The notes below the pieces were generated by a model. The model was given only the letters and a program-made list of their open reading frames with translations. It had not been told where the DNA came from and did not search any database. From NCBI GenBank assembly GCA_002506755.1, contig DAYD01000018.1:47849-111848 (forward strand): a stretch of DNA of 64,000 bases. Direction: 5' to 3'. Shown here in pieces: positions 42,551-51,769 of the stretch. Source of the stretch: Euryarchaeota archaeon UBA462. Its GTDB lineage: Archaea > Thermoplasmatota > Poseidoniia > Poseidoniales > Thalassarchaeaceae. The position numbers and the translations under genes were made by a program. Each line of letters opens with the position of its first letter. Within the stretch, counting starts at the first letter, position 1.

Positions 42551-44842
42551 TCAATCCTTTGGAATGATTGGCTCACTAGATTTGTGCAGCGCCCTGCACT
42601 CTTCCAAGCGTCTTCTCGCGAGTTTGCTTTGAGGATCGACATCCAGAACCCTTCTCCATGCCAATGCTGCCTTCTCAACGTCGTCTCTCTCATGAAGGAT
42701 TGCAGCAATTCTCAGTCTGGCATCAATGTGTTGTGGGTCGGAAGATACTGCCGATTCAAAGTCCGATAATGCTTCATCGGACTTGCCAAAGTCCAGGTAA
42801 AGGAGGCCTCTTTGATACCAAGCTTCGGAAAGGTGGGGATTGGCTTCAATCGCCTTGTTCAGTGGCTTCTCTGCCTGTTCTGATTTCCCCATTGCAATCA
42901 TGCAGGTTCCAAGATGGACAAGCCCCAAGGAGTGGTTCGGATTGATCTCTAGCAAATCTCTTAATTCAATCTCGGCAGATGTCCAGTCTCCCTGGTTCAT
43001 CAGGATTTCAGATCTTCTCAACCTAGCAAGTTGATGATTTGGCCTAGTCTGTACAAGGAGGTTCGCGTCATCAAGAGCAGTTTCCAAGTCATCACATAGA
43101 AGAGCAGCTGAAGCTCTATTGAGCCTCGCCCTTACGTGCTCTGGCTGGATTTCTAAAGAGGTAGAAAAGAGTTTCTTAGCCTCCTCAAGTCTTCCCAATC
43201 TAGCTGAAATTATTCCTCGAATAAATGGGACTGTTGGGCTATTTTTCAGAGTTCTAGTTGCCTCTAGTGATAATGAATTCGCTTGCTCCAAGTGTCCAAT
43301 TTCTATACAAAGTTGAGCTTCCTCAAGAGGAATTGAAGGATGATCCGGAATTAACCTCCTTGCCCTAACTAATGCTACTTCTGCTTCATCCAATGCCCCT
43401 TGATACCTCAGAGCTCTAGCCCGTCCAAGCCAAGCGAGTCCAGATTCTCGATCTATTTCGATGGCTCTATCGAACGAAACCAAAGAATCTATGACTGCTA
43501 TGGGGTCGAGTTTCCCTGTTTCGTCCCTGTGCTCTTCCGATTGGACTAGAGACAATCTACCTTTCATCACATTCATAGTGGTGGAATCCCAACACTCTTC
43601 TGGTGCATCATCGAGTATTGCTTTGGAGGAGTCGATTGAGCCTTTGCTCAGCCATAGTTGGCTAAGTCTGCCTCTGGCCTCTGAATCAATCGGTGTCCTT
43701 TCTAGATGCTCCGCTAATACCTCTATTGCAGCATCCGATCTACCATCTTTCTCAAGTATTTCTGACTCAAAAATTACAGTATATTCTCCCAAAGCGTTAG
43801 CTCTCCGTAGACATTTCACTGCTTCCTTGACAGGCTTTCCTTGGGCTGCCATCAGCCTAGCTTTCAAGGACCACGCGGGACCGAATTGAGCATCTGCCTC
43901 TATTGCTAAGCTTACTGTTTCGAGAGCGATGCCAACCTCTCCTAGAATTAGTTGCTTTTCGGCCTTTTTTGTTAGAACGGATGCGCTTGATATTATTCCG
44001 GGTCCAAATTTTTCTCCTACTTCATATTCTCTTGCTCTTTTGGTAATTCCAGAAATTTCTATTTCTTCTTCAAATGACTCAAGGCCTATCCCAAGAGCTT
44101 CTAGTCTCTTTTCATTCCTCTCAATTCTTTCGTCGTCTCTTCCTTCCAGAAGGACAAGCTGCTCTTGAAGAGCTTCAACATCATCTGGAACGATCGCAAG
44201 CAGCCTCTCTAGGGTTCTATCAAGCGCGACTAGGTCCCCACTTTGCCTTCGAATCTCTGAAAGGGACCTAAGTGATGACTCGTCATCTGGATCCAATTCA
44301 TTTGCACGCTGGAAGCAATCTGCGGCCCAATCAAACCTACTGACCAAATGAAGTATTTCACCCAACCGCCTATGCTCCCCTGCAGAAATTTCAATATCCT
44401 CTGCTTTCATCTCCGCCTCGGTAAGAATTGCAGCTAATCTCTTCGCGAGGGGAATTAACCCGGGAATTGGTTCACTGGTCTCCCCACCCGTTTCGGGATA
44501 GTGTTTCAACAGTAGCTTTGTTGCGTGACTAGCAATAGCACAAGATTCACTATTGCTTATCGGTATTCCTTGATTAAAAAGTAAGGATTCTGCTGATTCT
44601 AGTGACCTATGAACCCCTAATAGATCGTGGACCTCAGGTGCGTCGGACAAAATAGTGTCAACACCTCTTGAGAGCAGATCAAGTTTGTCAGAAGTATCAC
44701 TGAGACTGCCCTTCATTGATCCCAGTTTAATGGCCATTTTTTGGTTGTACAAACTTACACTTCTGTGTTTAATCCAAAGTGCGAGAAAAGCGATTGAAAC
44801 TACTCCGTACACAGTGAGCAACATCATTGTTGTCTCTTGCAT
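42551..44842 (-). CDS. Membrane-anchored TPR-repeat protein
   Basis: The 763-residue protein has one N-terminal hydrophobic helix (MMLLTVYGVVSIAFLALWI) and then mainly tetratricopeptide repeats. At least ten units can be recognised by phrases such as AADCFQRANELDPDDE, AEVALVRARRLIPDHPS, AKKLFSTSLEIQPEHV and ALSDFESAVSSDPQHI. TPR arrays are protein-binding scaffolds; the partner is unknown. The charged segment around residues 230-265 may be a coiled coil. ATG at 44842, 26 bases upstream of the redoxin start. Confidence 0.85.
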   Translation of the reverse strand: MQETTMMLLTVYGVVSIAFLALWIKHRSVSLYNQKMAIKLGSMKGSLSDTSDKLDLLSRGVDTILSDAPEVHDLLGVHRSLESAESLLFNQGIPISNSESCAIASHATKLLLKHYPETGGETSEPIPGLIPLAKRLAAILTEAEMKAEDIEISAGEHRRLGEILHLVSRFDWAADCFQRANELDPDDESSLRSLSEIRRQSGDLVALDRTLERLLAIVPDDVEALQEQLVLLEGRDDERIERNEKRLEALGIGLESFEEEIEISGITKRAREYEVGEKFGPGIISSASVLTKKAEKQLILGEVGIALETVSLAIEADAQFGPAWSLKARLMAAQGKPVKEAVKCLRRANALGEYTVIFESEILEKDGRSDAAIEVLAEHLERTPIDSEARGRLSQLWLSKGSIDSSKAILDDAPEECWDSTTMNVMKGRLSLVQSEEHRDETGKLDPIAVIDSLVSFDRAIEIDRESGLAWLGRARALRYQGALDEAEVALVRARRLIPDHPSIPLEEAQLCIEIGHLEQANSLSLEATRTLKNSPTVPFIRGIISARLGRLEEAKKLFSTSLEIQPEHVRARLNRASAALLCDDLETALDDANLLVQTRPNHQLARLRRSEILMNQGDWTSAEIELRDLLEINPNHSLGLVHLGTCMIAMGKSEQAEKPLNKAIEANPHLSEAWYQRGLLYLDFGKSDEALSDFESAVSSDPQHIDARLRIAAILHERDDVEKAALAWRRVLDVDPQSKLARRRLEECRALHKSSEPIIPKD

Positions 44843-44946
44843 CGGACTGAGCGGGCATGAGAGACTTTTGATGGCTTCTACTGTGTTCCACCTTGCGGAG
44901 GCTATTATACGCCTAGGCTTGAAATGCCAGAGTCAGGTATGGCCTT

Positions 44947-46116
44947 TCATTCTAAATCTCTTACAGAGTATGCCTGTACTCCTAGTTTCAGTGATTGTGG
45001 GCCGACTGTTTTAGCAACGACGGTGTTTATTCCGGCTCCGGAAGCCAATTCGTGAATTCTATCCGTTACCTTTCCAGAGAACACAAGGCCTTTGGGAGAT
45101 TCGGCATTACCTAAAGCCGTCTCCAGATCCTTTGCACTAACAGGGTCAGATCCCTTTCCATCTCCCAACACAATAATTGCCTGATTCCTCTTTAATCCAT
45201 CCATCATAGAAGCCCACGCCTTAATTTCTTCAGGTGCTTCCAAGGAGGGTTTTCCTTGCCCCACGGAGGCATCATCGTCCTTCTGAATCTCTGTCTGAAT
45301 CCTTGCCACTGCCTTGGAGGCTGGCTCCTTCTGCCCAAGGCACTTTGTGACAACTTTCCCTTCTAGATGCTCCACTTCTCTGCTTTGTGGTGCGAAGGCT
45401 ACGTGAGTAAGTGACTTGCCTAGGGTCCCGCTGATTTCCATCAGTAGTAGCTTACCCCCTCTGTCTCCATCTAGGAATGCGGTCACGGTCTTCTTTTTTG
45501 ACGCGAGTTGGGCCAGCTGGGGTTTTATTCCAGATCCCATCGTCGCGATGGCATTGTTTATTCCGTACTTCAGGAGATTTCTGACGTCATTCCTTCCTTC
45601 CACGATAATTATTGCATCTGAGTCTTTTACCTTTGGACCCGCAGTCATCTCTTCATAATCTATCTCTGTATCCAATGTAAGCACTGCTCTGACTTCATCT
45701 AGAATATTCTTCGATTCTCCAGAAGCAGAGTTTACTATTCCCAAAAGTAGCTGCTTTGCTCTATCGATTACATGATCCCTCTTTGCAGACCTCACATTTT
45801 CAATTTCCTTGACCTTAATTACTGCCTTACAAGGACCGATCCTATCGATTGTTTCTAGAGCTGCTCCAATTACTGCAGTACTGACTTGGTCGATAGAGGA
45901 TGAGACCTCTAGAGTTCCCTGAACTCGGCCCTTGTGGTTGTTTAAACTCACATCTACATGACCTATGCGGCCTGAGGACTGTAGCTTCCTTAGCTGTAAT
46001 CCCTCTCCGAGTAGGCCTTCTGTTTGTCCAAAAATGGCCCCAACGACATCCTTTCGTGCTACTGTACCATCGACTCTGATTGTTGCGTGTATGACATATT
46101 TTCCTTCACTTGACAT
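44947..46116 (-). CDS. dnaG: Archaeal DnaG-like TOPRIM protein
   Basis: Archaeal DnaG has a bacterial-type primase TOPRIM core; in several archaea it is part of the exosome and may also prime. Here the TOPRIM motifs IIIVEGRNDVRNLL and TAFLDGDRGG are clear, in the middle of a 389-residue protein with the archaeal N-terminal domain (YVIHATIRVDGTVARKDVV). The ATG at 46116 has AAGGA upstream and was preferred over TTG 46149. A basic and acidic linker (KEPASKAVARIQTE onward) precedes the C-terminal domain. Confidence 0.95.
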   Translation of the reverse strand: MSSEGKYVIHATIRVDGTVARKDVVGAIFGQTEGLLGEGLQLRKLQSSGRIGHVDVSLNNHKGRVQGTLEVSSSIDQVSTAVIGAALETIDRIGPCKAVIKVKEIENVRSAKRDHVIDRAKQLLLGIVNSASGESKNILDEVRAVLTLDTEIDYEEMTAGPKVKDSDAIIIVEGRNDVRNLLKYGINNAIATMGSGIKPQLAQLASKKKTVTAFLDGDRGGKLLLMEISGTLGKSLTHVAFAPQSREVEHLEGKVVTKCLGQKEPASKAVARIQTEIQKDDDASVGQGKPSLEAPEEIKAWASMMDGLKRNQAIIVLGDGKGSDPVSAKDLETALGNAESPKGLVFSGKVTDRIHELASGAGINTVVAKTVGPQSLKLGVQAYSVRDLE

Positions 46117-46141
46117 ATTATTCAATTCCTTCTTGCCTTTC

Positions 46142-46250
46142 GGCCCCAAACCGGGGCCTTGCCCCCTTTTTCGCTATTCTAGCGGGGGGTTCGGATGGGC
46201 GCAAAGCGCCCGCGAGTGGGCTGATCAGCGGTCTCCGGGGCGTGAGTAGC
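46142..46250. other. GC-rich, hairpin-rich intergenic stretch; possible structured RNA
   Basis: The gap between dnaG and the TerB-like gene is strikingly G+C-rich compared with its surroundings. It contains three perfect short hairpins in 70 bases: GGCCCC-AAACC-GGGGCC (46142-46158), CGCTA-TTC-TAGCG (46172-46184) and GGGCGC-AAA-GCGCCC (46197-46211). On the plus strand GGGGC-CTT-GCCCC followed by a T run at 46167-46171 looks terminator-like. I find no tRNA, 5S, SRP or RNase P signature. An unknown non-coding RNA or a 5' leader of dnaG are both possible. Confidence 0.35.
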
Positions 46251-46339
46251 CTTCATGAATGCTACTATCGAACTATGGTTTCAGATATTGCAGTATTTCT
46301 GAAGCCAGCCGTTAAGTCATAGAGCCCCTATCGGAGCAT

Positions 46340-46828
46340 GTGGCGGAGGTGGTTAGTGACCGATCGATGGTGTTCTTCAATGCAACTAGACTGGCATTGA
46401 GGGACGGCCAGCTAACAAATGGGGAGAAGCGAATATTGGTGAAGCTAGCCCATGCTTTGAGGCTAGATCAAGATGAGCCAAAAAGGGTGTATGAATCGGT
46501 TTTATCTGGTGACTTTAAGTCCATTAAAGGAGGAGTTCTTGACGTTTCCGAAATGAGATTAGTGTATGGCCAAGTCCTAGAAGCAATGCTAATTCATACC
46601 GATAGATCGGAAGATGTGCTTGCCCAAATAGCATACCTAAGAATGATGTTCGGCATAGATGACTCCGAGCACAGGGCTATTGCACGAAGCTTGGATAGAC
46701 AGCTTGAGGAGATAGTGCATAGATCGATTATTGATGAATATCGAATGCGTCTAAATGAATCGGTGGACAGTCTACGTGATGTTTTCGATAGTATCAAAAA
46801 ACTCACCAAGAAAGAGCAGAAAAGATGA
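46340..46828 (+). CDS. TerB-like helical protein
   Basis: The 162-residue all-helical product has repeated acidic helices such as RLALRDGQLTNGEKRILVKLA and MMFGIDDSEHRAIARSL, which resemble the paired EF-hand-like metal-binding turns of TerB/tellurite-resistance-type domains. The C-terminus is basic (KKLTKKEQKR). Function is unknown. The start is GTG at 46340, with ATG at 46367 as alternative. It overlaps the next gene by ATGA, so they are coupled. Confidence 0.6.
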   Translation: MAEVVSDRSMVFFNATRLALRDGQLTNGEKRILVKLAHALRLDQDEPKRVYESVLSGDFKSIKGGVLDVSEMRLVYGQVLEAMLIHTDRSEDVLAQIAYLRMMFGIDDSEHRAIARSLDRQLEEIVHRSIIDEYRMRLNESVDSLRDVFDSIKKLTKKEQKR

Positions 46829-47475
46829 CTGGTGCAAGACAACTCGATGACTTTCTTGATAGTCAAAAAAAGGCATCATATAAGTCTCACAAAAAGTTGG
46901 CAAGAATAGCTAGAGAAGCATATCCAATCGGGGTTCCAGCCTTGATTATGAAGTCCAGCACTGACCGCCTAGGTGCTTCAGCGGGGTATTCTTTTCATTT
47001 AGGTACACCTGATGATCTCTTGAGAAGAATTGCATCTTGGATTTTAACTAAATCAGAAAATGACCATAAAGTTGTAAATAAATTGGTTTCGACCCTTTGG
47101 AAAAGGCACGGAAGAGAGGATGTCGCCTTGGCTGCTCTATTGCTAGCCAACGTCGATCATCATGCTTTAGGGACTGACCCGTGGAAAATCCTTGCATCCT
47201 GTATTAATTCCATAGAGCCTGCAGAAGCTCTTCTACTTAGCATTGAAGAGCTATCGAGAGCGGGTCATCCTACTCCCGATAATAATATGTTGAGGCAATG
47301 GTATTATGGCAGGCTGGTCGAGTCTCATCTTGCTCTACTTTGTGTTCATGTTGCAATCAGCAAGGGAGAGGAAATTGATGAGGGGGTATTTCGGTTGCTT
47401 TCTACCATAAATGTCCCTCTTGGTGACTCTTTGCTTGGTAGGATTCGAGACAAAATGTCCTCGGCAATAGAATAG
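46825..47475 (+). CDS. Hypothetical helical protein
   Basis: Not confidently assigned. The 216-residue, mostly helical product (LDDFLDSQKKASYKSHKKLA, LLRRIASWILTKSEN, KRHGREDVALAALLLANVD) has a look of HEAT-like or DNA-alkylation-repair-like helical repeats but lacks a motif I can name. It is translationally coupled to the TerB-like gene and followed by a small coiled-coil gene, so the three may act together. Confidence 0.6.
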   Translation: MTGARQLDDFLDSQKKASYKSHKKLARIAREAYPIGVPALIMKSSTDRLGASAGYSFHLGTPDDLLRRIASWILTKSENDHKVVNKLVSTLWKRHGREDVALAALLLANVDHHALGTDPWKILASCINSIEPAEALLLSIEELSRAGHPTPDNNMLRQWYYGRLVESHLALLCVHVAISKGEEIDEGVFRLLSTINVPLGDSLLGRIRDKMSSAIE

Positions 47476-47506
47476 TACTAATTTGTAATCTTTCTCCTAT
47501 GTCTAC

Positions 47507-47716
47507 ATGTCAGACCGCCTACTCCCTTCAGATGATCCTGTAGCTGAAGAGGTCCTTGAGTGGACAATAAAGAGGAATTCGCAGGATATATCCCAGCTCA
47601 TGGACTGGTTGGAAGCAACGGATTCTAGGAAGGACAGAGAGTTGCTAATAGGAAGGGCGATGGATCTAATGGAAGAGATTCGGCATGCCCTACGGCGGTT
47701 GGATGATTTGAGGTGA
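47507..47716 (+). CDS. Small helical protein
   Basis: The 69-residue acidic product is predicted to form two helices (AEEVLEWTIKRNSQDISQLM and LIGRAMDLMEEIRHALRRL). No family recognised. It starts with ATG, sits 31 bases after the preceding gene and ends 4 bases before the mobA-like TTG start, so it is likely a genuine operon member. Confidence 0.5.
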   Translation: MSDRLLPSDDPVAEEVLEWTIKRNSQDISQLMDWLEATDSRKDRELLIGRAMDLMEEIRHALRRLDDLR

Positions 47717-47720
47717 AGGC

Positions 47721-48281
47721 TTGCGTTCCCTAGTGCTTGCTGGAGGTAAATCATCCAGGATTGGTGTGGATAAATCATTGATCAGAATAAACGGGGAGTC
47801 TATGATCTGTAGAGTTGTCAATTCCCTCTCAAGGGCTGGTTTAGAGCCTATTAGAGTGTCTGTAGCCAGAGTGAGCGATATAGAGGAATATGGTTCTACT
47901 TTAGATGAAAATATAGACCTTGAATGGGTTCTGGATTCCAAAACCCACGCCGGACCTATAGAGGCCATAGAAGAGGGGCTACTAGACCATGTAATGGGGG
48001 GAGAAACAATTCAGTTGGCTGCAGTTGACTACCCATGGATTTCCAGTGATCTCTTTGTATCCCTTCAGGATAGGATTGGAGAAGATGACACTTTGATTAT
48101 GCCCCATGATGGAGAAAGGCTACACCCACTTCTAGCTCTGATTCGGCCGAAGCCAGTACTCGAGCAAATTAGAGGAGATAGGCGCCCCCTTCACATACAG
48201 TTCTCAGAAATGAGTCATTCACTTCTTCTGGAGGACCCAAAGACTCTCACAAATGTGAACTCGTTGGAAGATCTAAAGTGA
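47721..48281 (+). CDS. mobA: MobA-like nucleotidyltransferase (molybdopterin guanylyltransferase family)
   Basis: The opening SLVLAGGKSSRIGVDKSLI is the glycine-rich nucleotide-binding signature of MobA-like NTP transferases, followed by GPIEAIEEGL and the metal-binding-type segment LAAVDYPWIS. MobA joins GMP to molybdopterin. At 186 residues it is normal in size. The start is TTG at 47721. The MOSC protein at 62369 is another molybdenum-linked family member in this window, but far away. Its last 9 bases overlap purN tail to tail. Confidence 0.8.
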   Translation: MRSLVLAGGKSSRIGVDKSLIRINGESMICRVVNSLSRAGLEPIRVSVARVSDIEEYGSTLDENIDLEWVLDSKTHAGPIEAIEEGLLDHVMGGETIQLAAVDYPWISSDLFVSLQDRIGEDDTLIMPHDGERLHPLLALIRPKPVLEQIRGDRRPLHIQFSEMSHSLLLEDPKTLTNVNSLEDLK

Positions 48282-48926
48282 AAATTCCCCAGAGCAGAGA
48301 AGGTCTATTGTCTCGGGATATAGCAAGTGTTCAACTTTCTTGACTCTTTCTTGGAGTGATTTCTCATCATCTTCCGGCAGGACTGGGACTGTCTTCTGTG
48401 CTAGAATGGGACCAGAGTCTACACCTTCGTCAACCAAATGTACAGTGCATCCAGTAGTGCTTACTCCGGCCGAAATAACTTCTCTATGAGCATGTGCACC
48501 CGGAAAATCTGGTAACAATGAAGGGTGAATGTTGACCAATCTTCCCTTCCATTTTTTAACTATCCATGGGGAGAGGATTCTCATATACCCACTAAGAACC
48601 ACTAGTTCAATCTTTGATGACTCGAGTTCTGTCTGAATCAGCTTCTCGTGAGCTAACCGGTTTTCTGATTTTGATGCGTTGTCTGGAATTGGAATACCTA
48701 TAGAACGGATGCTGCGATTTTTCCCATGGGACAAACCTCTTGCCCCGATTCTATCCGCAAGAACCAACACAGTATGATGACATCTTTGTTCCTTAGACTG
48801 GAATCTTAGCAAAGCTTCCAAACCTGAACCACCGCCGGAAATCATCACTGCTATTCTCAGAGGATCTTGCAATGAAGCGGGCCGTGGAAGAATGAAGGGG
48901 CTGCCCATAAGGTGCTGAAATAGCAT
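48273..48926 (-). CDS. purN: Phosphoribosylglycinamide formyltransferase
   Basis: PurN formylates GAR with 10-formyltetrahydrofolate in purine synthesis. Landmarks are IAVMISGGGSGLEALL, LVVLSGYMRILSPWIV, the catalytic stretch LVNIHPSLLPDFPGAHAH with asparagine and histidine, and HLVDEGVDSGPIL with the aspartate. The 217-residue length includes about 25 extra N-terminal residues; ATG codons at 48926 and 48908 are both possible. Confidence 0.93.
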   Translation of the reverse strand: MLFQHLMGSPFILPRPASLQDPLRIAVMISGGGSGLEALLRFQSKEQRCHHTVLVLADRIGARGLSHGKNRSIRSIGIPIPDNASKSENRLAHEKLIQTELESSKIELVVLSGYMRILSPWIVKKWKGRLVNIHPSLLPDFPGAHAHREVISAGVSTTGCTVHLVDEGVDSGPILAQKTVPVLPEDDEKSLQERVKKVEHLLYPETIDLLCSGEFSL

Positions 48927-48979
48927 CGACGCTTGAGCCTTCGTGATGCTCCTCCTTATACGAAGAATATCGTCAGGCT

Positions 48980-49477
48980 ATGATTATGGTGAGACTACAG
49001 AGCGTCGATGAAATAGTTTCAGCGTATTCAGTAGCCAGTAGCCCGCTTAAGAGTCGAGTATTCATTGGATTGGGATGTCTATTCGTATTATTTGCTATTG
49101 TTGGCTTGGTAGTTCCCGGATGGCCAACGGTATCTTGGGCAGTCCCAGCAGCGTATTTCTTCTCTATCTCCAATGAGAAATTGTTCAGATGGACCCTCAC
49201 GAACCAGTATTTCGGATCTTCCATCTTTGAGTACTATGCCACTGGAAAAACAATTCCGAAGCATGCTAAATATGGCGTTATGTTATTTATAGCTCTGATG
49301 TCCATAATTTCTTCCTATTTCGTCTGGTTTGTATCTACCAAGGGTGACGGTGCCCTACTCGATCCAGACTCATGGGATGGAGCCGACCCTGGATTTGGTG
49401 CTGCCACGATTCTTGCTGTTGGAATAATTGGAATTTGGTATGTCGGAGCAAGGGTTGGCAGCAGGGACTCCATGTGA
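48980..49477 (+). CDS. DUF454/YbaN-like membrane protein
   Basis: The 165-residue protein has the family run GLGCLFVLFAIVGLVVPGWPT followed by PAAYFFSISNEKLFRWTL, the YbaN/DUF454 pattern of two close helices and a W/F-rich loop. Two more hydrophobic helices follow near the C-terminus (VMLFIALMSIISSYFVWF, ATILAVGIIGIWYVG), beyond the usual domain. Function is unknown. Divergent from purN with a 53-base gap. ATG at 48980 or 48986. Confidence 0.75.
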   Translation: MIMVRLQSVDEIVSAYSVASSPLKSRVFIGLGCLFVLFAIVGLVVPGWPTVSWAVPAAYFFSISNEKLFRWTLTNQYFGSSIFEYYATGKTIPKHAKYGVMLFIALMSIISSYFVWFVSTKGDGALLDPDSWDGADPGFGAATILAVGIIGIWYVGARVGSRDSM

Positions 49478-49518
49478 AACCCTTTTCCAGCGGTTCATTC
49501 TGGAGTAGTCCGATAGCA

Positions 49519-50661
49519 ATGGAGTTCGATACGAAATCAGTCAGAGGGAAAAGTCAACCAGACCCAACAACAGGGGCAATCATACCCCCGATTTATCAGA
49601 CTGCAACCTATGTTCTCGATGAGGTTGGCGTGGACAAGGGGTTTGACTACACCAGATCTTCGAATCCCACACGCCAGGAGTTAGAAGAGCACTTGGCGGC
49701 AATTGAAGGGGGGCAGCATGCGATTGCTTTTTCCAGTGGGATGGCTAGTGCGGATAGCTGCATGAAGCTTCTAAGCCAAGGAGATCATGTAGTTTGTTGC
49801 GACGACGTTTACGGGGGTACTGCAAGGTTGTTCAATAATCTCATGACAAATTATGGTGTAGAGTTCACTTACGTAGACTCCCAAGCTGCTGAAAATGTAG
49901 AGATTGCTATTCGACCTGAGACAAAAATGGTCTGGATTGAGACACCGACAAATCCCCTGTTGAAAATAACCGATTTGGAAAAGGTGGGAAAGATTGCTAG
50001 AGACAATGATTTGATATTTGTCGTTGACTCCACGTTTGCAACACCCGTATTTCTTACACCTCTGGAGTACGGAGCTGACTTGGTTCTGCATAGTACTACA
50101 AAGTACTTGAGCGGGCATAATCAGATAATTGGAGGGGTAATCGTGACTAATCGTACCGATTTATTTGATAGGCTGAAGTATATTCAAAAGAGTGTTGGAG
50201 CTGTACCAAGTCCCTTTGATAGCTGGCTTACAATCATAGGCCTGAAGACTCTTCATCTCAGAATGAAGCGACACTGGGAGAATGCTGAGAAAGTGGCGAG
50301 TTATCTTGAAGGTCATGAGAAGGTTTCGAAGGTTGTCTATCCGGGCTTAGAGTCTCACCCAATGCACGAAGTAGCCAAGGCACAAATGAAAGGATATAGC
50401 GGGATGATATCATTTGAGCTTAAGGGGGGTCTTGAAGCAGGAAAGAGGTTGATGAACTCCGTTGAGTTATGCCTTCTAGCTGAGAGTCTTGGATCGGTCG
50501 AGACAATGATCACTCATCCCGCAACAATGACTCATGCAGAGGTCCCCAGAGAAGAGAGGCTTGCTAGGGGTTTCGAGGATGGTTTGGTGAGGCTTTCTGT
50601 TGGAATAGAGGATCCGGAAGATCTTATCTCCGATCTCGAGAAGGCGTTCAATAATGTCTGA
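49519..50661 (+). CDS. metB: Cystathionine gamma-synthase / gamma-lyase family enzyme
   Basis: This trans-sulfuration PLP enzyme has the opening PIYQTATYVLDEVG, AIAFSSGMASAD, VVDSTFATPVFLTPLEYGAD and the cofactor lysine K195 in LHSTTKYLSGH, followed by GGVIVTNR. The ending SVGIEDPEDLISDLEKA is standard. The 380-residue length from ATG 49519 is normal; the longer frame overlaps DUF454. Gamma-synthase and gamma-lyase are hard to separate by eye; abutting a cystathionine beta-synthase favours lyase in reverse transsulfuration. Confidence 0.92.
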   Translation: MEFDTKSVRGKSQPDPTTGAIIPPIYQTATYVLDEVGVDKGFDYTRSSNPTRQELEEHLAAIEGGQHAIAFSSGMASADSCMKLLSQGDHVVCCDDVYGGTARLFNNLMTNYGVEFTYVDSQAAENVEIAIRPETKMVWIETPTNPLLKITDLEKVGKIARDNDLIFVVDSTFATPVFLTPLEYGADLVLHSTTKYLSGHNQIIGGVIVTNRTDLFDRLKYIQKSVGAVPSPFDSWLTIIGLKTLHLRMKRHWENAEKVASYLEGHEKVSKVVYPGLESHPMHEVAKAQMKGYSGMISFELKGGLEAGKRLMNSVELCLLAESLGSVETMITHPATMTHAEVPREERLARGFEDGLVRLSVGIEDPEDLISDLEKAFNNV

Positions 50662-51699
50662 CTATTCCCAGTCATCTGGTTCCCAGCCATTCTCCCTCAA
50701 CCAATCATCGTTATAGAACTTAGAAAGATAGGGGTTCCCTGAATCTGGGAGAATTGCAACAACCATTGCTTCTTCACCCCTCTTATCCGCTTCTCTAGCG
50801 ATATCTATTGCCACCTTGATTGAGCCACCACATGACCCGCCGCAAAACATACCCTCCTTCCTAGCGAGCGCTCTGGCCCACTGGAAGCATTCGCCATCAT
50901 CCACTTGATGAATCTCATCAATCATTGAGAAATCTGTTGCCGATGGGATGAAGTCCTCCCCAAAACCTTCTACTTTGTACGTACTTGGCTCACCCAAGGT
51001 ACCCTCTTCGAACCACTGCTTCAAGATGGAACCAACCGCATCTACTCCGATAATCTTTGGTACAGAAGAGTCGTTTTGACTGGCAATTTCCCTGAGAGCC
51101 TTGGAAGTTCCAGATATGGTCCCCCCAGTCCCCATAGTGGCAACAAAATGAGTGATTTTTCCTTCCGTCTGATCCCAGATCTCGGGTCCAGTTGAATAAT
51201 AGTGAGTCAGAGGATTGGCGTGATGAGAGTATTGATCGGGATACCATGCCCCGGGAATCTCTCTAGACAACCTAGCTGCAACCTCGTAGTATGATCGAGG
51301 GTCCTCCTTCTCTACGTTTGTTGGACATACATGGACCTCAGCACCCATGGCCTTTAGGAGATCGATCTTCTCCTTACTCATCTTATCGGCCATCGTAAAG
51401 ACGCACTTGTAGCCTCGCTGAGCAGCGACCATTGCAAGTCCTATACCAGTATTTCCAGATGTGCCTTCAACGATTGTTCCTCCCGGTTTAAGGAGGCCCT
51501 TCTCCTCAGCATCCAATACCATCTGCAATCCGATCCTATCCTTTATCGAACCTCCTGGATTGCATCTCTCGAGTTTAACCCAGACTGAGGATTCTTGCAA
51601 ATCCTCAGTAATTCTGTTTAGTCTGATAAGTGGGGTCTTTCCAATTGCTGATATCAGATCCTCGTGTGTGTTTGGAGGAGTACTATGTCGCTCGTTCAC
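50662..51699 (-). CDS. Cystathionine beta-synthase-type PLP enzyme
   Basis: The enzyme is a fold type II cysteine synthase/CBS: PLP lysine K53 in GGSIKDRIGLQM, the EGTSGNTGIGLAM loop, ATMGTGGTISGTSKAL phosphate cup and PDSGNPYLSKFYND near the end. The stretch EIPGAWYPDQYSHHANPL is closer to cystathionine beta-synthases than to O-acetylserine sulfhydrylases. There is no CBS-pair regulatory domain at the C-terminus (345 residues). The start is GTG at 51699. It abuts metB stop to stop. Confidence 0.85.
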   Translation of the reverse strand: MNERHSTPPNTHEDLISAIGKTPLIRLNRITEDLQESSVWVKLERCNPGGSIKDRIGLQMVLDAEEKGLLKPGGTIVEGTSGNTGIGLAMVAAQRGYKCVFTMADKMSKEKIDLLKAMGAEVHVCPTNVEKEDPRSYYEVAARLSREIPGAWYPDQYSHHANPLTHYYSTGPEIWDQTEGKITHFVATMGTGGTISGTSKALREIASQNDSSVPKIIGVDAVGSILKQWFEEGTLGEPSTYKVEGFGEDFIPSATDFSMIDEIHQVDDGECFQWARALARKEGMFCGGSCGGSIKVAIDIAREADKRGEEAMVVAILPDSGNPYLSKFYNDDWLRENGWEPDDWE

Positions 51700-51769
51700 A
51701 GGTCTCCATCAAAGCCAGATGTATGATGGTTTTTACTCATAGGTCCATGAATAGCCAAGTAGCCATAAT

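Noticed and set aside
46142..46250. SRP RNA, RNase P RNA, 5S rRNA or tRNA as the identity of the GC-rich gap
   Set aside because: None of the conserved motifs of these RNAs, such as the SRP tetraloop region or a cloverleaf, can be found.
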